Origin: JAWKZG01 sp041396125
GTDB taxonomy: Bacteria; Pseudomonadota; Gammaproteobacteria; Competibacterales; Competibacteraceae
Assembly (NCBI GenBank): GCA_041396125.1
Contig: JAWKZG010000003.1
Coordinates: 62,001-126,000 of the forward strand
DNA length: 64,000 nucleotides
Direction: 5' to 3'
Shown: in pieces, positions 54,486-63,935 of the stretch
Layout of the letters: every line of letters begins with the position of its first letter
Numbering within the stretch: the first letter of the stretch is position 1
The notes under the pieces: model-generated
The model's input: the letters and a program-made list of their open reading frames with translations, nothing else
The model's database searches: none
Told to the model about the DNA's origin: nothing
Translations under genes and position numbers: made by a program

Positions 54486-55997
54486 GTGACAGCAGCCACC
54501 CCGGCACCAGCGTCCGATAAGTTATCCACCCCGGCATCCATACCTGATGTGGGGGCATTACGCGCTGTTTTGGCACGTGGCATGTCAGCAGCCAATATCC
54601 TGACTGAAGAAGAAGATCTGCGGCCCTATGAATGTGATGGTCTGTCCGTCTACCGTCGCCTGCCGCTGGCAGTAGTGCTGCCCGAAACTATCGAGCAAGT
54701 CCAGCATGTTATGCGCAGCTGTAGCCAGATGGGTATACCGGTTGTCGCGCGCGGCGCGGGTACAGGACTATCGGGTGGCGCTCTGCCGCTGGCCGACGGG
54801 GTACTGCTGGGTTTGTCCAAATTCAATAAAATACTGTCTGTTGATAGCGCCAATCGCGTTGCCAGAGTCCAGCCCGGCGTGCGCAATCTGGCAATTTCCC
54901 AGGCGGTTGCACCACTCGGCTTGTACTATGCCCCTGATCCGTCGTCCCAGATCGCCTGCTCCATCGGCGGTAATGTGGCGGAAAACTCCGGCGGTGTACA
55001 CTGCCTGAAATACGGCCTGACTGTGCACAATATTCTCGGCCTGAAAATAGTCACTGTTGATGGCGAGCTGATCGAACTGGGCGGCGCGGCTCTCGATTCA
55101 GCCGGTTACGATCTGCTGGCGATACTGACCGGCTCGGAAGGTATGCTGGGTATTGTGGTGGAAGTCACCGTCAAACTATTGCCGAAACCGGAAGTCGCGC
55201 AAGTCATCATGGCGGCATTCAACGATGTCGAAGACGCCGGTAAAGCGGTGGGTGATATCATCGCCGGCGGTATTATTCCGGGTGGGCTGGAAATGATGGA
55301 CAATGGCATCATCAAAGCTGCCGAGGCGTTCGTGCATGCCGGTTATCCCACCGATGCTGCAGCTATTCTGCTGTGCGAGCTGGACGGCACACAGGCCGAA
55401 GTCGAAGAACAGACCGCGCAGGTGCACGCGATTGTCGAACGTGCCGGGGCTAACGATATCCGCATTTCGCGCGATGAGCAGGAGCGTCTGCTCTTCTGGG
55501 CCGGACGCAAGGCTGCGTTTCCCGCTGCTGGCCGTATTTCGCCCGATTATTACTGCATTGATGGCACTATTCCGCGTAAAGAGCTGCCCTTTATTCTGAA
55601 AGGCATACAACAACTCTCCGAGCAGTATGGTTTACCTGTCGTCAATGTGTTTCACGCCGGTGACGGTAATCTGCACCCGTTAATCCTGTTCGATGCCAAT
55701 AAAACCGGCGATCTGGAAAAAACCGAAGAACTTGGCGGCAAAATTCTGGAAATGTGCGTCCAGGTCGGTGGCACTATCACCGGTGAACATGGCGTTGGCA
55801 TCGAAAAAATCAATCAGATGTGCGTCCAGTTTCAGCCCGCCGAACTCGAGCAGTTTCATGCCCTGAAAAAAGCTTTCGATCCGCAAGGTTTGCTCAATCC
55901 CGGCAAAGCCATTCCGACCCTGGCCCGTTGCGCTGAATTCAATGCCATGCATGTCCATCATGGCCAGTTGCCATTTCCTGAGCTGGAGCGGTTCTGA
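54486..55997 (+). CDS. glcD: Glycolate oxidase subunit GlcD
   Basis: A 503-residue FAD-linked oxidase. The FAD-binding half has PVVARGAGTGLSGGALPLAD, CSIGGNVAENSGGVHCLKYG and GSEGMLGIVVEVTVKLLP; the C-terminal half has FHAGDGNLHPLILFD and GTITGEHGVGIEK. GTG start behind AGGAGG. Its TGA overlaps the glcE ATG. With GlcE and GlcF it oxidises glycolate to glyoxylate. Confidence 0.95.
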   Translation: MTAATPAPASDKLSTPASIPDVGALRAVLARGMSAANILTEEEDLRPYECDGLSVYRRLPLAVVLPETIEQVQHVMRSCSQMGIPVVARGAGTGLSGGALPLADGVLLGLSKFNKILSVDSANRVARVQPGVRNLAISQAVAPLGLYYAPDPSSQIACSIGGNVAENSGGVHCLKYGLTVHNILGLKIVTVDGELIELGGAALDSAGYDLLAILTGSEGMLGIVVEVTVKLLPKPEVAQVIMAAFNDVEDAGKAVGDIIAGGIIPGGLEMMDNGIIKAAEAFVHAGYPTDAAAILLCELDGTQAEVEEQTAQVHAIVERAGANDIRISRDEQERLLFWAGRKAAFPAAGRISPDYYCIDGTIPRKELPFILKGIQQLSEQYGLPVVNVFHAGDGNLHPLILFDANKTGDLEKTEELGGKILEMCVQVGGTITGEHGVGIEKINQMCVQFQPAELEQFHALKKAFDPQGLLNPGKAIPTLARCAEFNAMHVHHGQLPFPELERF

Positions 55998-57096
55998 TGG
56001 CAACGAGTTCTAACGACACCCGGCAGGCCCTCGCACAGCAGTTAAGCGAACAGGTACAGGCTGCCGCTGCCGAACGTACACCTTTGTCTATCCAGGGCGG
56101 TGCCAGCAAATCGTTCTATGGCCGCCGTGACGCTTCCAATCACCCTGTGCTGACGCTGGCTGATTATCAAGGTGTGATCAGCTTTGAGCCAACCGAGTTA
56201 ACCGTTACCGCTGCTGCAGGCACCCCGCTGGTGGCGCTTGAGCAAACTCTGGCGGAGAGTAACCAGCAGTTGCCGTTTGAGCCACCACATTTCGGCCCTG
56301 ATGCCACACTGGGCGGCACTATTGCCTGTGGCCTGTCCGGACCGGCCCGCCCGTATACCGGCTCAGCGCGCGATTTTGTCCTGGGCATGAAGATCATCAA
56401 CGGGCGTGGTGAAATTTTAAATTTCGGCGGCCAGGTCATGAAAAACGTAGCGGGCTACGATGTTTCACGCCTGCTGACCGGCTCGCTCGGAACCCTGGGC
56501 GTGATCCTGGAAGTTTCGCTTAAAGTGCTGCCGCGACCGGCGCAGGAACTTACCCTGACCCAGAGCTGCGATGAAGCAGAGGCTATTGACCGTTTCAGCC
56601 GTTGGGCCGGCAAACCGTACCCGATTTCAGCAGCGGCTTATTTTGACGGCACCCTGTATCTGCGCCTGGCCGGCGCAGCCAGCGCAGTCACGGCGGCTCA
56701 GGCCAGCATCGGCGGTGATATCCTGGCAGATGGGGCGACGTTCTGGCAGGCATTGCGCGAACAGGAGCTGGCTTTTTCCACGCCGGGCTGGCTGCCGGAC
56801 AGGGTTTATGGCGACTGTCTATTCCCCCGGCAACAGCGCCTCTGCGCCTGCCCGGCACAACCCTGCTGGACTGGGGCGGTGCGCAACGCTGGCTGTTTAC
56901 CGAACTGTCAGCGGAAGCCGTGTTCGCCGCTGCCAAGTCGTTGGGTGGGCAGGCCCAGTTATTTCGAGGCGGTGACCGCACTGACACGGTATTTCAGCCC
57001 TTGCCAGCTGTTGTCATGCAATTACACCGTAATTTAAAACAAAGCTTTGATCCTCACGGGGTGCTTAATCCCGGTCGGATGTACCCTGAATTTTAA
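55997..57096 (+). CDS. glcE: Glycolate oxidase subunit GlcE (one frameshift)
   Basis: The frame begins normally (FAD-binding part with LSIQGGASKSFYGRR, GTIACGLSGPARPYTGSARD, MKNVAGYDVSRLLTGSLGTL) but leaves phase at about 56808-56811. Adding one T there gives LWRLSIPPATAPLRLPGTTL and a continuous C-terminus ending FDPHGVLNPGRMYPEF at 57096, the GlcE end. Corrected length 366 residues. Uncorrected, the frame ends at 57037 with a Cys/Pro-rich tail. The corrected stop is 5 nt from glcF. Confidence 0.9.
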
Positions 57097-57101
57097 GAGC
57101 A

Positions 57102-58316
57102 ATGCAAACCCAACTCGCTGATTTTATAAAAGACACCCCGGATGGCCAGGAAGCAGAAAGCATTCTGCGAGCCTGTGTGCATTGCGGTTTTTGTACCGCA
57201 ACCTGCCCGACTTATCAGCTTCTGGGCGATGAGCTGGATGGTCCTCGCGGCCGGATCTACCTGATCAAGCAAGTGCTGGAAGGGCATGCAGCCAGTGCTA
57301 AAACACAATTGCATCTGGATCGCTGTCTGACCTGCCGCAGTTGCGAAACCACCTGCCCCTCCGGCGTTAATTATCATCGCCTGGCAGACATCGGCCGCAG
57401 TGTTGTGGCCCGGCAGGTGCGCCGCCCGGCCCGCCAACGCCTGCTGCGCTGGGGCCTGCGTGCCTTGTTGCCTTACCGCAATCGCTTTACCCCTTTGCTG
57501 CGACTGGGCCAGACCGTGCGTGGCGTACTCCCGCCGGCCTTGCGCAGCTCGATACCGGCCCGCCAGCAGGTCAAGGCCTGGCCAGTCAGCCAGCACCAAC
57601 GTCGGATGCTGCTGCTGGATGGCTGTGTGCAGCCGGGCCTGGCCCCGAACATCAATACGGCAACAGCGCGGGTACTGGATCGTTTGGGCATTCAACTCAT
57701 CAGTACGCCCCAGGCCGGTTGTTGCGGTGCGGTCAGCTACCACCTCGACGCGCACCAGGAAGGGCTGGATTTCATGCGCCGCAATATCGACGCCTGGTGG
57801 CCCGAGATCGAAGCTGGCGCCGAGGCCATTGTTCTTACCGCCAGCGGCTGTGGCGCTATGGTCAAGGAATACGGCCATCTGTTGCGCGATGATCCCGCAT
57901 ACGCCGACAAAGCGAGCCGCATCAGTGCGCTGAGCAAAGACATCGGCGAAATTCTGGCCGCCGAGGAACTCACCGCACTGCAGATTCAGCCCGGCACCAC
58001 ACTGGCCTTCCATTCGCCTTGTACACTGCAGCACGGACAGCAGCTCAATGGTCTGGTGGAAAGTCTGCTGAACCGGCTGGGTTTCCAATTAACCCCTGTC
58101 GCCGATCCACATCTGTGTTGCGGCTCGGCTGGCACTTACTCGATTTTACAAAAAACGCTGTCGAGACAATTGCGTGACAATAAACTCGGCGCGCTGCAAG
58201 CTGGCTCACCGGACGTGATCGCCACAGCCAATATCGGCTGCCTGACACACTTGCAAAGTGGTACCCGCACGCCGGTCAAGCACTGGATCGAGGTGCTTGA
58301 CGAGGCCAGCGGGTAA
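57102..58316 (+). CDS. glcF: Glycolate oxidase iron-sulfur subunit GlcF
   Basis: A 404-residue protein with two 4Fe-4S clusters of the CxxCxxCxxxCP type (CVHCGFCTATCPTYQLLGDE and CLTCRSCETTCPSGVNY) and two CCG domains (QAGCCGAVSYHL and LCCGSAGTYSILQ). It passes electrons from GlcDE to the membrane. Intact. Confidence 0.95.
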   Translation: MQTQLADFIKDTPDGQEAESILRACVHCGFCTATCPTYQLLGDELDGPRGRIYLIKQVLEGHAASAKTQLHLDRCLTCRSCETTCPSGVNYHRLADIGRSVVARQVRRPARQRLLRWGLRALLPYRNRFTPLLRLGQTVRGVLPPALRSSIPARQQVKAWPVSQHQRRMLLLDGCVQPGLAPNINTATARVLDRLGIQLISTPQAGCCGAVSYHLDAHQEGLDFMRRNIDAWWPEIEAGAEAIVLTASGCGAMVKEYGHLLRDDPAYADKASRISALSKDIGEILAAEELTALQIQPGTTLAFHSPCTLQHGQQLNGLVESLLNRLGFQLTPVADPHLCCGSAGTYSILQKTLSRQLRDNKLGALQAGSPDVIATANIGCLTHLQSGTRTPVKHWIEVLDEASG

Positions 58317-58357
58317 TTCCAGCGAATAGAAAGGTTCACACGATAGGCAGTAATAAA

Positions 58358-59518
58358 ATGGCCAGCGACCCCGTTCAAGTCACAGCCACCGAACGCTACC
58401 AGGCCATGCGCAATGCCAGCCTGGTCGGGGCGGCAGTAAATATCTTCCTGGCAGCCAGCAAAATCGTGTTTGGTTTTATCAGCCAGTCACACGCCTTGAT
58501 TGCCGATGGCTTGCACTCCCTGTCTGATCTGGCTACCGACCTGTTGGTTGCGTTTGCCGCCCGCCACAGCACCCAGGGCGCAGACGAAGACCATCCTTAC
58601 GGTCACGCCCGTATTGAAACAGCTGCCACAGTTGGTCTAGGGCTACTGCTGATAGCTGTGGCGATCGGTATCATTCTGGATGCCGGCCAGCGTTTACTGG
58701 ATCCGGCTTCATTGATGCATCCGCAAGCTATCGCGCTGGCCGTTGCCCTGGTTTCAGTTTTGGCCAACGAATGGCTGTACTTTTACACCCGGCGCATTGC
58801 CCGGCGCATCCGTTCGCCGCTGCTGCGCGCCAATGCCTGGCATCATCGCACGGATTCCCTGTCGTCAGTGGTAGTGTTTGTCGGGGTGGCAGGCACTTTG
58901 CTGGGCCTGGACTTTCTGGATGCTTTCGCCTCCGTCGTGGTGGCACTGATGATTGCCAAAATCGGCTGGGATCAGGCCTGGCAGGCTATTCAGGAGTTGA
59001 TCGATCAAGGCTTGAGGCCGGAACAACTCAGCAAGATTCGAGCGACCATCACCGAGGTCCAGGGTGTTAAGGATTTACACATGCTGCGAACCCGCCGCAT
59101 GGGCAACGATGCGCTGGTGGATGTGCATGTACAGGTTGACCCGCGGCTGAGTGTTTCGGAAGGCCACCAGATTGGTGAATATGTGCGCACCAAGCTGGTC
59201 CAGACCATCGACGAAGTAAGCGATGTAACTGTACATATCGATTCCGAGGACGATGCCGACAGTTATTTATGCGCCGGTCTGCCCCTGCGGCAAACGGTCA
59301 CTGCCGCGCTGAACCAGCGCTGGCAGTCACTATTGAATACGACGCAGATACGACAGATCAATCTGCATTATCTGAGCGGCAGGATTCATGTCGATCTACT
59401 GCTGGAATTATCGCAAGACACTGATCTGCAACAGGCCCGTCAATTGGCGCAGAATCTGAAGAATGCGGTCGGCGACATCGCCTATCTGGGCAGGATAACG
59501 ATTTATTTCACGCTATAG
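58358..59518 (+). CDS. Cation diffusion facilitator (CDF) family metal exporter
   Basis: A 386-residue protein with about six helices and a C-terminal ferredoxin-like metal-sensing domain. The metal site is ADGLHSLSDLATD in helix 2 and HHRTDSLSS in helix 5 (HxxxD pattern), as in FieF/ZitB; HPYGHARIET follows helix 2. The C-terminal region is about 90 residues longer than in FieF. It probably exports Zn, Fe or a similar divalent ion. Confidence 0.9.
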   Translation: MASDPVQVTATERYQAMRNASLVGAAVNIFLAASKIVFGFISQSHALIADGLHSLSDLATDLLVAFAARHSTQGADEDHPYGHARIETAATVGLGLLLIAVAIGIILDAGQRLLDPASLMHPQAIALAVALVSVLANEWLYFYTRRIARRIRSPLLRANAWHHRTDSLSSVVVFVGVAGTLLGLDFLDAFASVVVALMIAKIGWDQAWQAIQELIDQGLRPEQLSKIRATITEVQGVKDLHMLRTRRMGNDALVDVHVQVDPRLSVSEGHQIGEYVRTKLVQTIDEVSDVTVHIDSEDDADSYLCAGLPLRQTVTAALNQRWQSLLNTTQIRQINLHYLSGRIHVDLLLELSQDTDLQQARQLAQNLKNAVGDIAYLGRITIYFTL

Positions 59519-59548
59519 CACTGATTTTGTGCACAGCTTGATTTTTAC

Positions 59549-59563
59549 GCACTATAATAGTGC
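59549..59563. promoter_or_regulatory. NtrC-type palindrome overlapping a sigma70 -10 upstream of glnA
   Basis: gcactataatagtgc: 7-bp arms around one base, matching the NtrC consensus TGCACyAwnwTrGTGCA closely. It contains a perfect tataat (59553-59558). This resembles E. coli glnA, where NtrC sites cover the weak sigma70 promoter and enhance the sigma54 one. A second half site, tgtgcaca (59528-59535), lies upstream. Confidence 0.75.
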
Positions 59564-59616
59564 AACCAACCTTTATTTTTTAGAGCTTTATACCTATTAA
59601 TCATGACTTTAGGCTT

Positions 59617-59632
59617 TGGCATGGTTCATGCT
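59617..59632 (+). promoter_or_regulatory. Sigma54 promoter of glnA
   Basis: tggcatggttcatgct has the -24 GG and -12 GC separated by ten bases, the sigma54 spacing (consensus TGGCACG-N4-TTGCW). It lies 54 nt downstream of the NtrC palindrome and 73 nt upstream of the glnA ATG. Confidence 0.8.
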
Positions 59633-59704
59633 CCCATTTCGAGCGATTGATCCAACACTAGTTAGTTAATAGATAACGCTTGATGACTTTGAGGAGTCTT
59701 TTCA

Positions 59705-61114
59705 ATGAGCCCCGCAGACGTTTTAAAACTAATCGAAGAAAAAGAAATTAAATTTGTCGATTTTCGCTTTACCGATACCAAAGGCAAAGAACAACACGTC
59801 ACCGTCACCGCTCACACGGTGGACGACGATTTGTTTGAAAACGGCAAAATGTTCGATGGCTCCAGCATTGCCGGCTGGAAAGGTATCAACGAATCCGACA
59901 TGGTTCTGATGCCGGACCCGGCCAGTGCGGTCATCGACCCGTTCTACGAACATCCCACCCTTATCCTGGTGTGTGATGTGGTCGAGCCCAGCACCATGCA
60001 AGGGTATGAGCGCGATCCCCGCTCCCTCGCCAAGCGCGCTGAAGCCTACCTGAAATCCACCGGTATCGCCGATACCGCATTTTTCGGACCGGAAAACGAA
60101 TTCTTCGTGTTTGACGACGTGCGCTGGAGCTCCGATATGTCAGGCGCGTCTTATAAAATTGACTCCTCGGAAGCCGGCTGGAACGCCGAAAAAGTCTATC
60201 AGGACGGTAATATGGGGCATCGCCCCACCGTTAAAGGCGGTTATTTCCCCGTCCCGCCGGTTGACTCCCTGCAGGATCTGCGCAGCGAAATGTGCAGCGC
60301 CATCGAAGAGATGGGCGTCAGCGTGGAAGTCCACCACCATGAAGTGGCCACCGCCGGACAGTGCGAAATCGGCGTTCTGTTCAACACCCTGGTGAGAAAA
60401 GCCGACGAGGTTCAGACCTATAAATACTGCGTGCAGAACGTAGCGCATGCCTATGGCAAAACGGCAACCTTCATGCCCAAACCGCTGGTTGGCGACAATG
60501 GTAATGGCATGCACGTCCACCAGTCCCTGAGCAAAAACGGCCAGAATCTATTTTCCGGCGAGCTGTACGGTGGCCTGTCCGAAACCGCCCTGTATTACAT
60601 CGGCGGCATCATTAAGCACGCCCGCGCCCTGAATGCCTTCACCAATGCCTCCACCAACAGCTACAAGCGTCTGGTGCCGGGGTTTGAAGCACCGGTCATG
60701 CTGGCCTACTCTGCCCGCAACCGTTCCGCCAGCATCCGGATTCCCTGGGTGAGCAACCCGAAAGGTCGCCGTATCGAGGTGCGTTTTCCGGACTCCACCG
60801 CGAACCCCTATCTGGCTTTTGCCGCCCTGATGATGGCAGGCCTGGACGGCATTCTGAATAAAATTCATCCTGGCGATGCGATGGATAAAGATCTGTATGA
60901 TCTGCCGCCGGAAGAAGAAAAACAGATCCCGCAAGTCTGCTACTCGCTCGATCAGGCACTGGCCGCACTCGATGCAGACCGCGAATTCCTGAAAGCCGGT
61001 GGTGTTTTTACCGACGATATGCTGGATGCCTACATTGCCCTTAAAATGGAAGACGTCACCCGTCTGCGGATGACCACCCATCCGGTCGAATTCGACATGT
61101 ACTACAGCCTGTAA
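59705..61114 (+). CDS. glnA: Glutamine synthetase, type I
   Basis: A 469-residue dodecameric GSI-beta enzyme making glutamine from glutamate and ammonia. FDGSSIAGWKGINESDM, KGGYFPVPPVDS, NGMHVHQSLSKNG, KRLVPGFEAPV and NRSASIRIPWV are present. The adenylylation Tyr is Y398 in DLYDLPPEE, so GlnE-type control is expected. GAGGAG precedes the ATG. A strong terminator follows. Confidence 0.97.
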   Translation: MSPADVLKLIEEKEIKFVDFRFTDTKGKEQHVTVTAHTVDDDLFENGKMFDGSSIAGWKGINESDMVLMPDPASAVIDPFYEHPTLILVCDVVEPSTMQGYERDPRSLAKRAEAYLKSTGIADTAFFGPENEFFVFDDVRWSSDMSGASYKIDSSEAGWNAEKVYQDGNMGHRPTVKGGYFPVPPVDSLQDLRSEMCSAIEEMGVSVEVHHHEVATAGQCEIGVLFNTLVRKADEVQTYKYCVQNVAHAYGKTATFMPKPLVGDNGNGMHVHQSLSKNGQNLFSGELYGGLSETALYYIGGIIKHARALNAFTNASTNSYKRLVPGFEAPVMLAYSARNRSASIRIPWVSNPKGRRIEVRFPDSTANPYLAFAALMMAGLDGILNKIHPGDAMDKDLYDLPPEEEKQIPQVCYSLDQALAALDADREFLKAGGVFTDDMLDAYIALKMEDVTRLRMTTHPVEFDMYYSL

Positions 61115-61137
61115 AAAGTACGGTTTTTGTCCCTGCA

Positions 61138-61168
61138 AACGCCCTGGTCTAACCGGGGCGTTTTTTTT
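61138..61168 (+). terminator. Intrinsic terminator after glnA
   Basis: An 11-bp stem (61138-61148 with 61152-61162) with a 3-nt loop and a T8 tail. It should separate glnA from glnL, with some read-through. Confidence 0.9.
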
Positions 61169-61236
61169 ATCAGCCTATCTATATGCCCCTATCCAGACGG
61201 CATTGGGCCAGCTAAAATCGGTAGCCAATTGCCACC

Positions 61237-61251
61237 GCACCATTTTAGTGC
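61237..61251. promoter_or_regulatory. NtrC-type site between glnA and glnL
   Basis: gcaccattttagtgc fits the NtrC consensus better than the glnA site. It lies about 135 bp upstream of the glnL start, where E. coli has the NtrC-repressed glnL promoter. No clear -35/-10 pair overlaps it. Confidence 0.7.
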
Positions 61252-61384
61252 AAAAATTAAATACTGTTGTTTATCCTGCCGCTTAACATATTGATATATA
61301 TAAGCTCATTAATTTGGTTTATTTCTTGCTACCTCTCTAGAACACAGCCTATAACCACTCACTACGTCGATCAAACAAAAAACC

Positions 61385-62476
61385 GTGACTTGCTCTGACT
61401 CGCCCTGCTGGATCCTGGACAGCATGACCACCAGCCTGCTGGTGCTGGATCATAACCTGCGTTTGATCTATATGAATTCGGCAGCGGAAATGCTGTTTGC
61501 ACATAGTTTCCGCCAGGCCAAAGGGATTGCTTTTCGCGATCTGGCACACCCGCCGGATAAACTGCTGACGTCCATGCGCTCCAGTCTGGAAAACGGCCAT
61601 CCGTTCACGGAACGGGAACTTTGCTTTACCGTGTCCGGCGGCCAGATCATCAAAGTTGATTGCACAGTCACCTGGGTCACGCATCCCGACAGACCACCGG
61701 AACTATTGGTCGAACTGGAACAGATTGATCGCCAATTACGCATCAACCGGGAAGAACATCTGCTGGCCCAGCAGGATACCTCGCGCGCACTGGTGCGCAA
61801 CCTGGCACACGAGGTCAAAAACCCACTGGGCGGCCTGCGTGGGGCAGCACAGTTGCTGGAGCGGGAATTCAGCGATGATTCCCTGAAAGAATATACTCAC
61901 ATCATCATTCGCGAAGCGGACCGGTTGCGCAATCTGGTTGACCGGATGCTCGGCCCGACCCGCCCGCCGGTGTATGAACAACTCAATATTCACGAAATTC
62001 TGGAACAGGTACGCCGACTGGTGCTGGCGGAAACCGGCAATACGCTTGAAATCCGCCAGGACTACGACCCCAGTATCCCCCATGTGATAGGAGATTTTGA
62101 TCAGCTCATTCAAGCCGTGCTGAACATTGTACAAAATGCCGTACATGCACTCGACGGCAAGGGTCTGATCATTCTGCGCACCCGCATCCAGCGCCAGCAA
62201 ACGATCGGCCATACCCGTCACAAGCTGCTGGCGCGACTCGACATCGTTGATAACGGCCCGGGTATTCCCGAATCGCTACAAGAACAAATTTTTTATCCTA
62301 TGATCAGCGGACAAGAAACCGGCACCGGACTGGGTTTATCCATCGCCCAGCTTATCGTCAATCAACATGGTGGGCTGATTGAATTCAACAGCCAGCCTGG
62401 CGCAACCACCTTTACCCTGTTGTTACCTCTGGAACGGTTACCAGAGGGACACCCACTGGAGAGCATTGATGACTAG
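61385..62476 (+). CDS. glnL: Nitrogen regulation sensor histidine kinase NtrB
   Basis: A 363-residue cytosolic kinase. A PAS domain (residues 10-110) is followed by the phospho-acceptor H142 in LAHEVKNPLGG and the ATP-binding N box (IVQNAVHALDG), G1 (DNGPGIP) and G2 (GTGLGLSIAQ). It phosphorylates and dephosphorylates NtrC under PII control. GTG start at 61385. It overlaps glnG by 8 nt. Confidence 0.94.
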   Translation: MTCSDSPCWILDSMTTSLLVLDHNLRLIYMNSAAEMLFAHSFRQAKGIAFRDLAHPPDKLLTSMRSSLENGHPFTERELCFTVSGGQIIKVDCTVTWVTHPDRPPELLVELEQIDRQLRINREEHLLAQQDTSRALVRNLAHEVKNPLGGLRGAAQLLEREFSDDSLKEYTHIIIREADRLRNLVDRMLGPTRPPVYEQLNIHEILEQVRRLVLAETGNTLEIRQDYDPSIPHVIGDFDQLIQAVLNIVQNAVHALDGKGLIILRTRIQRQQTIGHTRHKLLARLDIVDNGPGIPESLQEQIFYPMISGQETGTGLGLSIAQLIVNQHGGLIEFNSQPGATTFTLLLPLERLPEGHPLESIDD

Positions 62477-63878
62477 GCCAGTAGCAAAGCAAGGAAAAAT
62501 CTGGGTTATCGATGACGACCAATCGATCCGTTGGGTCTTGCGCAAAGCCCTGGAGGCAGACGGGCTTGACGTTGCGGCTTTCGATAATGGCACCAGCGCG
62601 CTGGAGGCATTACAGCGGCGTACCCCGGATGTTATTTTCGCCGATATCCGCATGCCCGGCATTAATGGTCTGGAACTGCTGACCCGCATCCGCGAATGCG
62701 CCCCGCAGTTGCCAGTCATCATCATGACAGCACACTCCGATCTGGATTCAGCGGTATCAGCCTATCAGGGCGGCGCTTTTGAATATTTGCCGAAACCGTT
62801 CGATCTGGATGAGGCCGTTGCCCTGGCGCGCCGCGCCTGCGCGCTGCATCCGGAAAACCACGAGCCGGAACCCGGCAGCGAAGCGGTGCCGGAGATCATC
62901 GGTGAAGCACCTTCCATGCAGGAAGTTTTCCGCGCTATTGGCCGGCTTTCACGGTCCAATATCACGGTGCTGATCAACGGCGAGTCCGGTACCGGCAAAG
63001 AACTGGTCGCCCGTGCCCTGCACAAACACAGTCCGCGTTCAGGGCAACCGTTTATCGCTATCAATACCGCCGCTATTCCTCGCGACCTGCTGGAGTCAGA
63101 GTTATTTGGCCACGAACGGGGCGCGTTCACCGGTGCCCAGACTTCGCGCCAGGGCCGTTTCGAGCAGGCCGATGGCGGCACGCTGTTTCTGGACGAGATC
63201 GGCGACATGCCGCAAGAGTTGCAAACGCGACTGCTACGGGTGCTGGCTGAAGGCGAGTTTTACCGGGTCGGCGGTCATACCCCGACGCATGTTGATGTGC
63301 GGATTATCGCCGCAACGCACCAGGACCTGGAACAACGTGTGCGACAAGGTTTATTCCCGGAAGATTTATTCCACCGCCTGAACGTGATCCGGGTGCACCT
63401 GCCGCCTCTGCGGGAGCGGCGCGAAGATATCCCGCCGCTACTGCGGCATTTTCTGCAATCAGCCGCGCTGGAACTGGATGTTGAACCCAAGCGGCCGCGC
63501 CTCGAAGTCGAAACCTATCTGGCGCAACTGGACTGGCCCGGCAATGTCCGGCAACTGGAAAACCTCTGCCGCTGGCTCACTGTCATGGCGTCGGGTCGTG
63601 ATATTCATATGGCCGATTTGCCGGTCGATATCCGCCAGCAGGTCAACAGTGAAAATGCAACCACCGACTGGGACGAAGCCCTGCGTCACTGGGCCAGTCG
63701 TACCATCAGTCAAGGTGAACAGCAAATTCTGGATACCGCCTTGCCCACCTTCGAGCGTACCCTGATCCGGGTAGCCCTGGAACATACCGGCGGGCACCGT
63801 CAGGAGGCCGCCAAGCTGCTGGGCTGGGGTCGCAACACCCTGACCCGAAAAATCAAAGAGCTACGGATGGATGCATAG
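62469..63878 (+). CDS. glnG: Nitrogen regulation response regulator NtrC
   Basis: A 469-residue sigma54 activator. Receiver domain with phospho-acceptor D59 (FADIRMPG), then AAA+ with Walker A GESGTGKE, the sigma54-contact loop GAFTGA and Walker B LFLDEIGD, and a C-terminal Fis-type helix-turn-helix (QEAAKLLGWGRNTLTRKI). The ATG at 62469 overlaps the glnL stop; a longer upstream frame is not used. It should bind the palindromes upstream of glnA and glnL. Confidence 0.96.
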   Translation: MTRPVAKQGKIWVIDDDQSIRWVLRKALEADGLDVAAFDNGTSALEALQRRTPDVIFADIRMPGINGLELLTRIRECAPQLPVIIMTAHSDLDSAVSAYQGGAFEYLPKPFDLDEAVALARRACALHPENHEPEPGSEAVPEIIGEAPSMQEVFRAIGRLSRSNITVLINGESGTGKELVARALHKHSPRSGQPFIAINTAAIPRDLLESELFGHERGAFTGAQTSRQGRFEQADGGTLFLDEIGDMPQELQTRLLRVLAEGEFYRVGGHTPTHVDVRIIAATHQDLEQRVRQGLFPEDLFHRLNVIRVHLPPLRERREDIPPLLRHFLQSAALELDVEPKRPRLEVETYLAQLDWPGNVRQLENLCRWLTVMASGRDIHMADLPVDIRQQVNSENATTDWDEALRHWASRTISQGEQQILDTALPTFERTLIRVALEHTGGHRQEAAKLLGWGRNTLTRKIKELRMDA

Positions 63879-63898
63879 TCAGACAGCTTTATAGTTTA

Positions 63899-63935
63899 GA
63901 CTTCGGGAAGTCCCGTCATTCTTGTGCAGACGGGA
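63899..63935. repeat. Inverted repeats after glnG, partly dRS3-like
   Basis: A palindrome gacttcgggaagtc (63899-63912) runs into tcccgtc (63911-63917), which pairs with gacggga (63929-63935) across an 11-nt loop. The latter and its flank (gtcatt...gggaatccag) resemble the common dispersed dRS3/ATTCCC-type element. It may act as the glnG terminator. The remaining bases to 64000 hold no supportable gene, though an ATG at 63986 opens a frame (MKLAL) at the edge. Confidence 0.45.

Noticed and set aside
57093..58088. 331-codon minus-strand frame opposite glcF
   Set aside because: Shadow of glcF, which has two intact iron-sulfur motifs and proper spacing to glcE.
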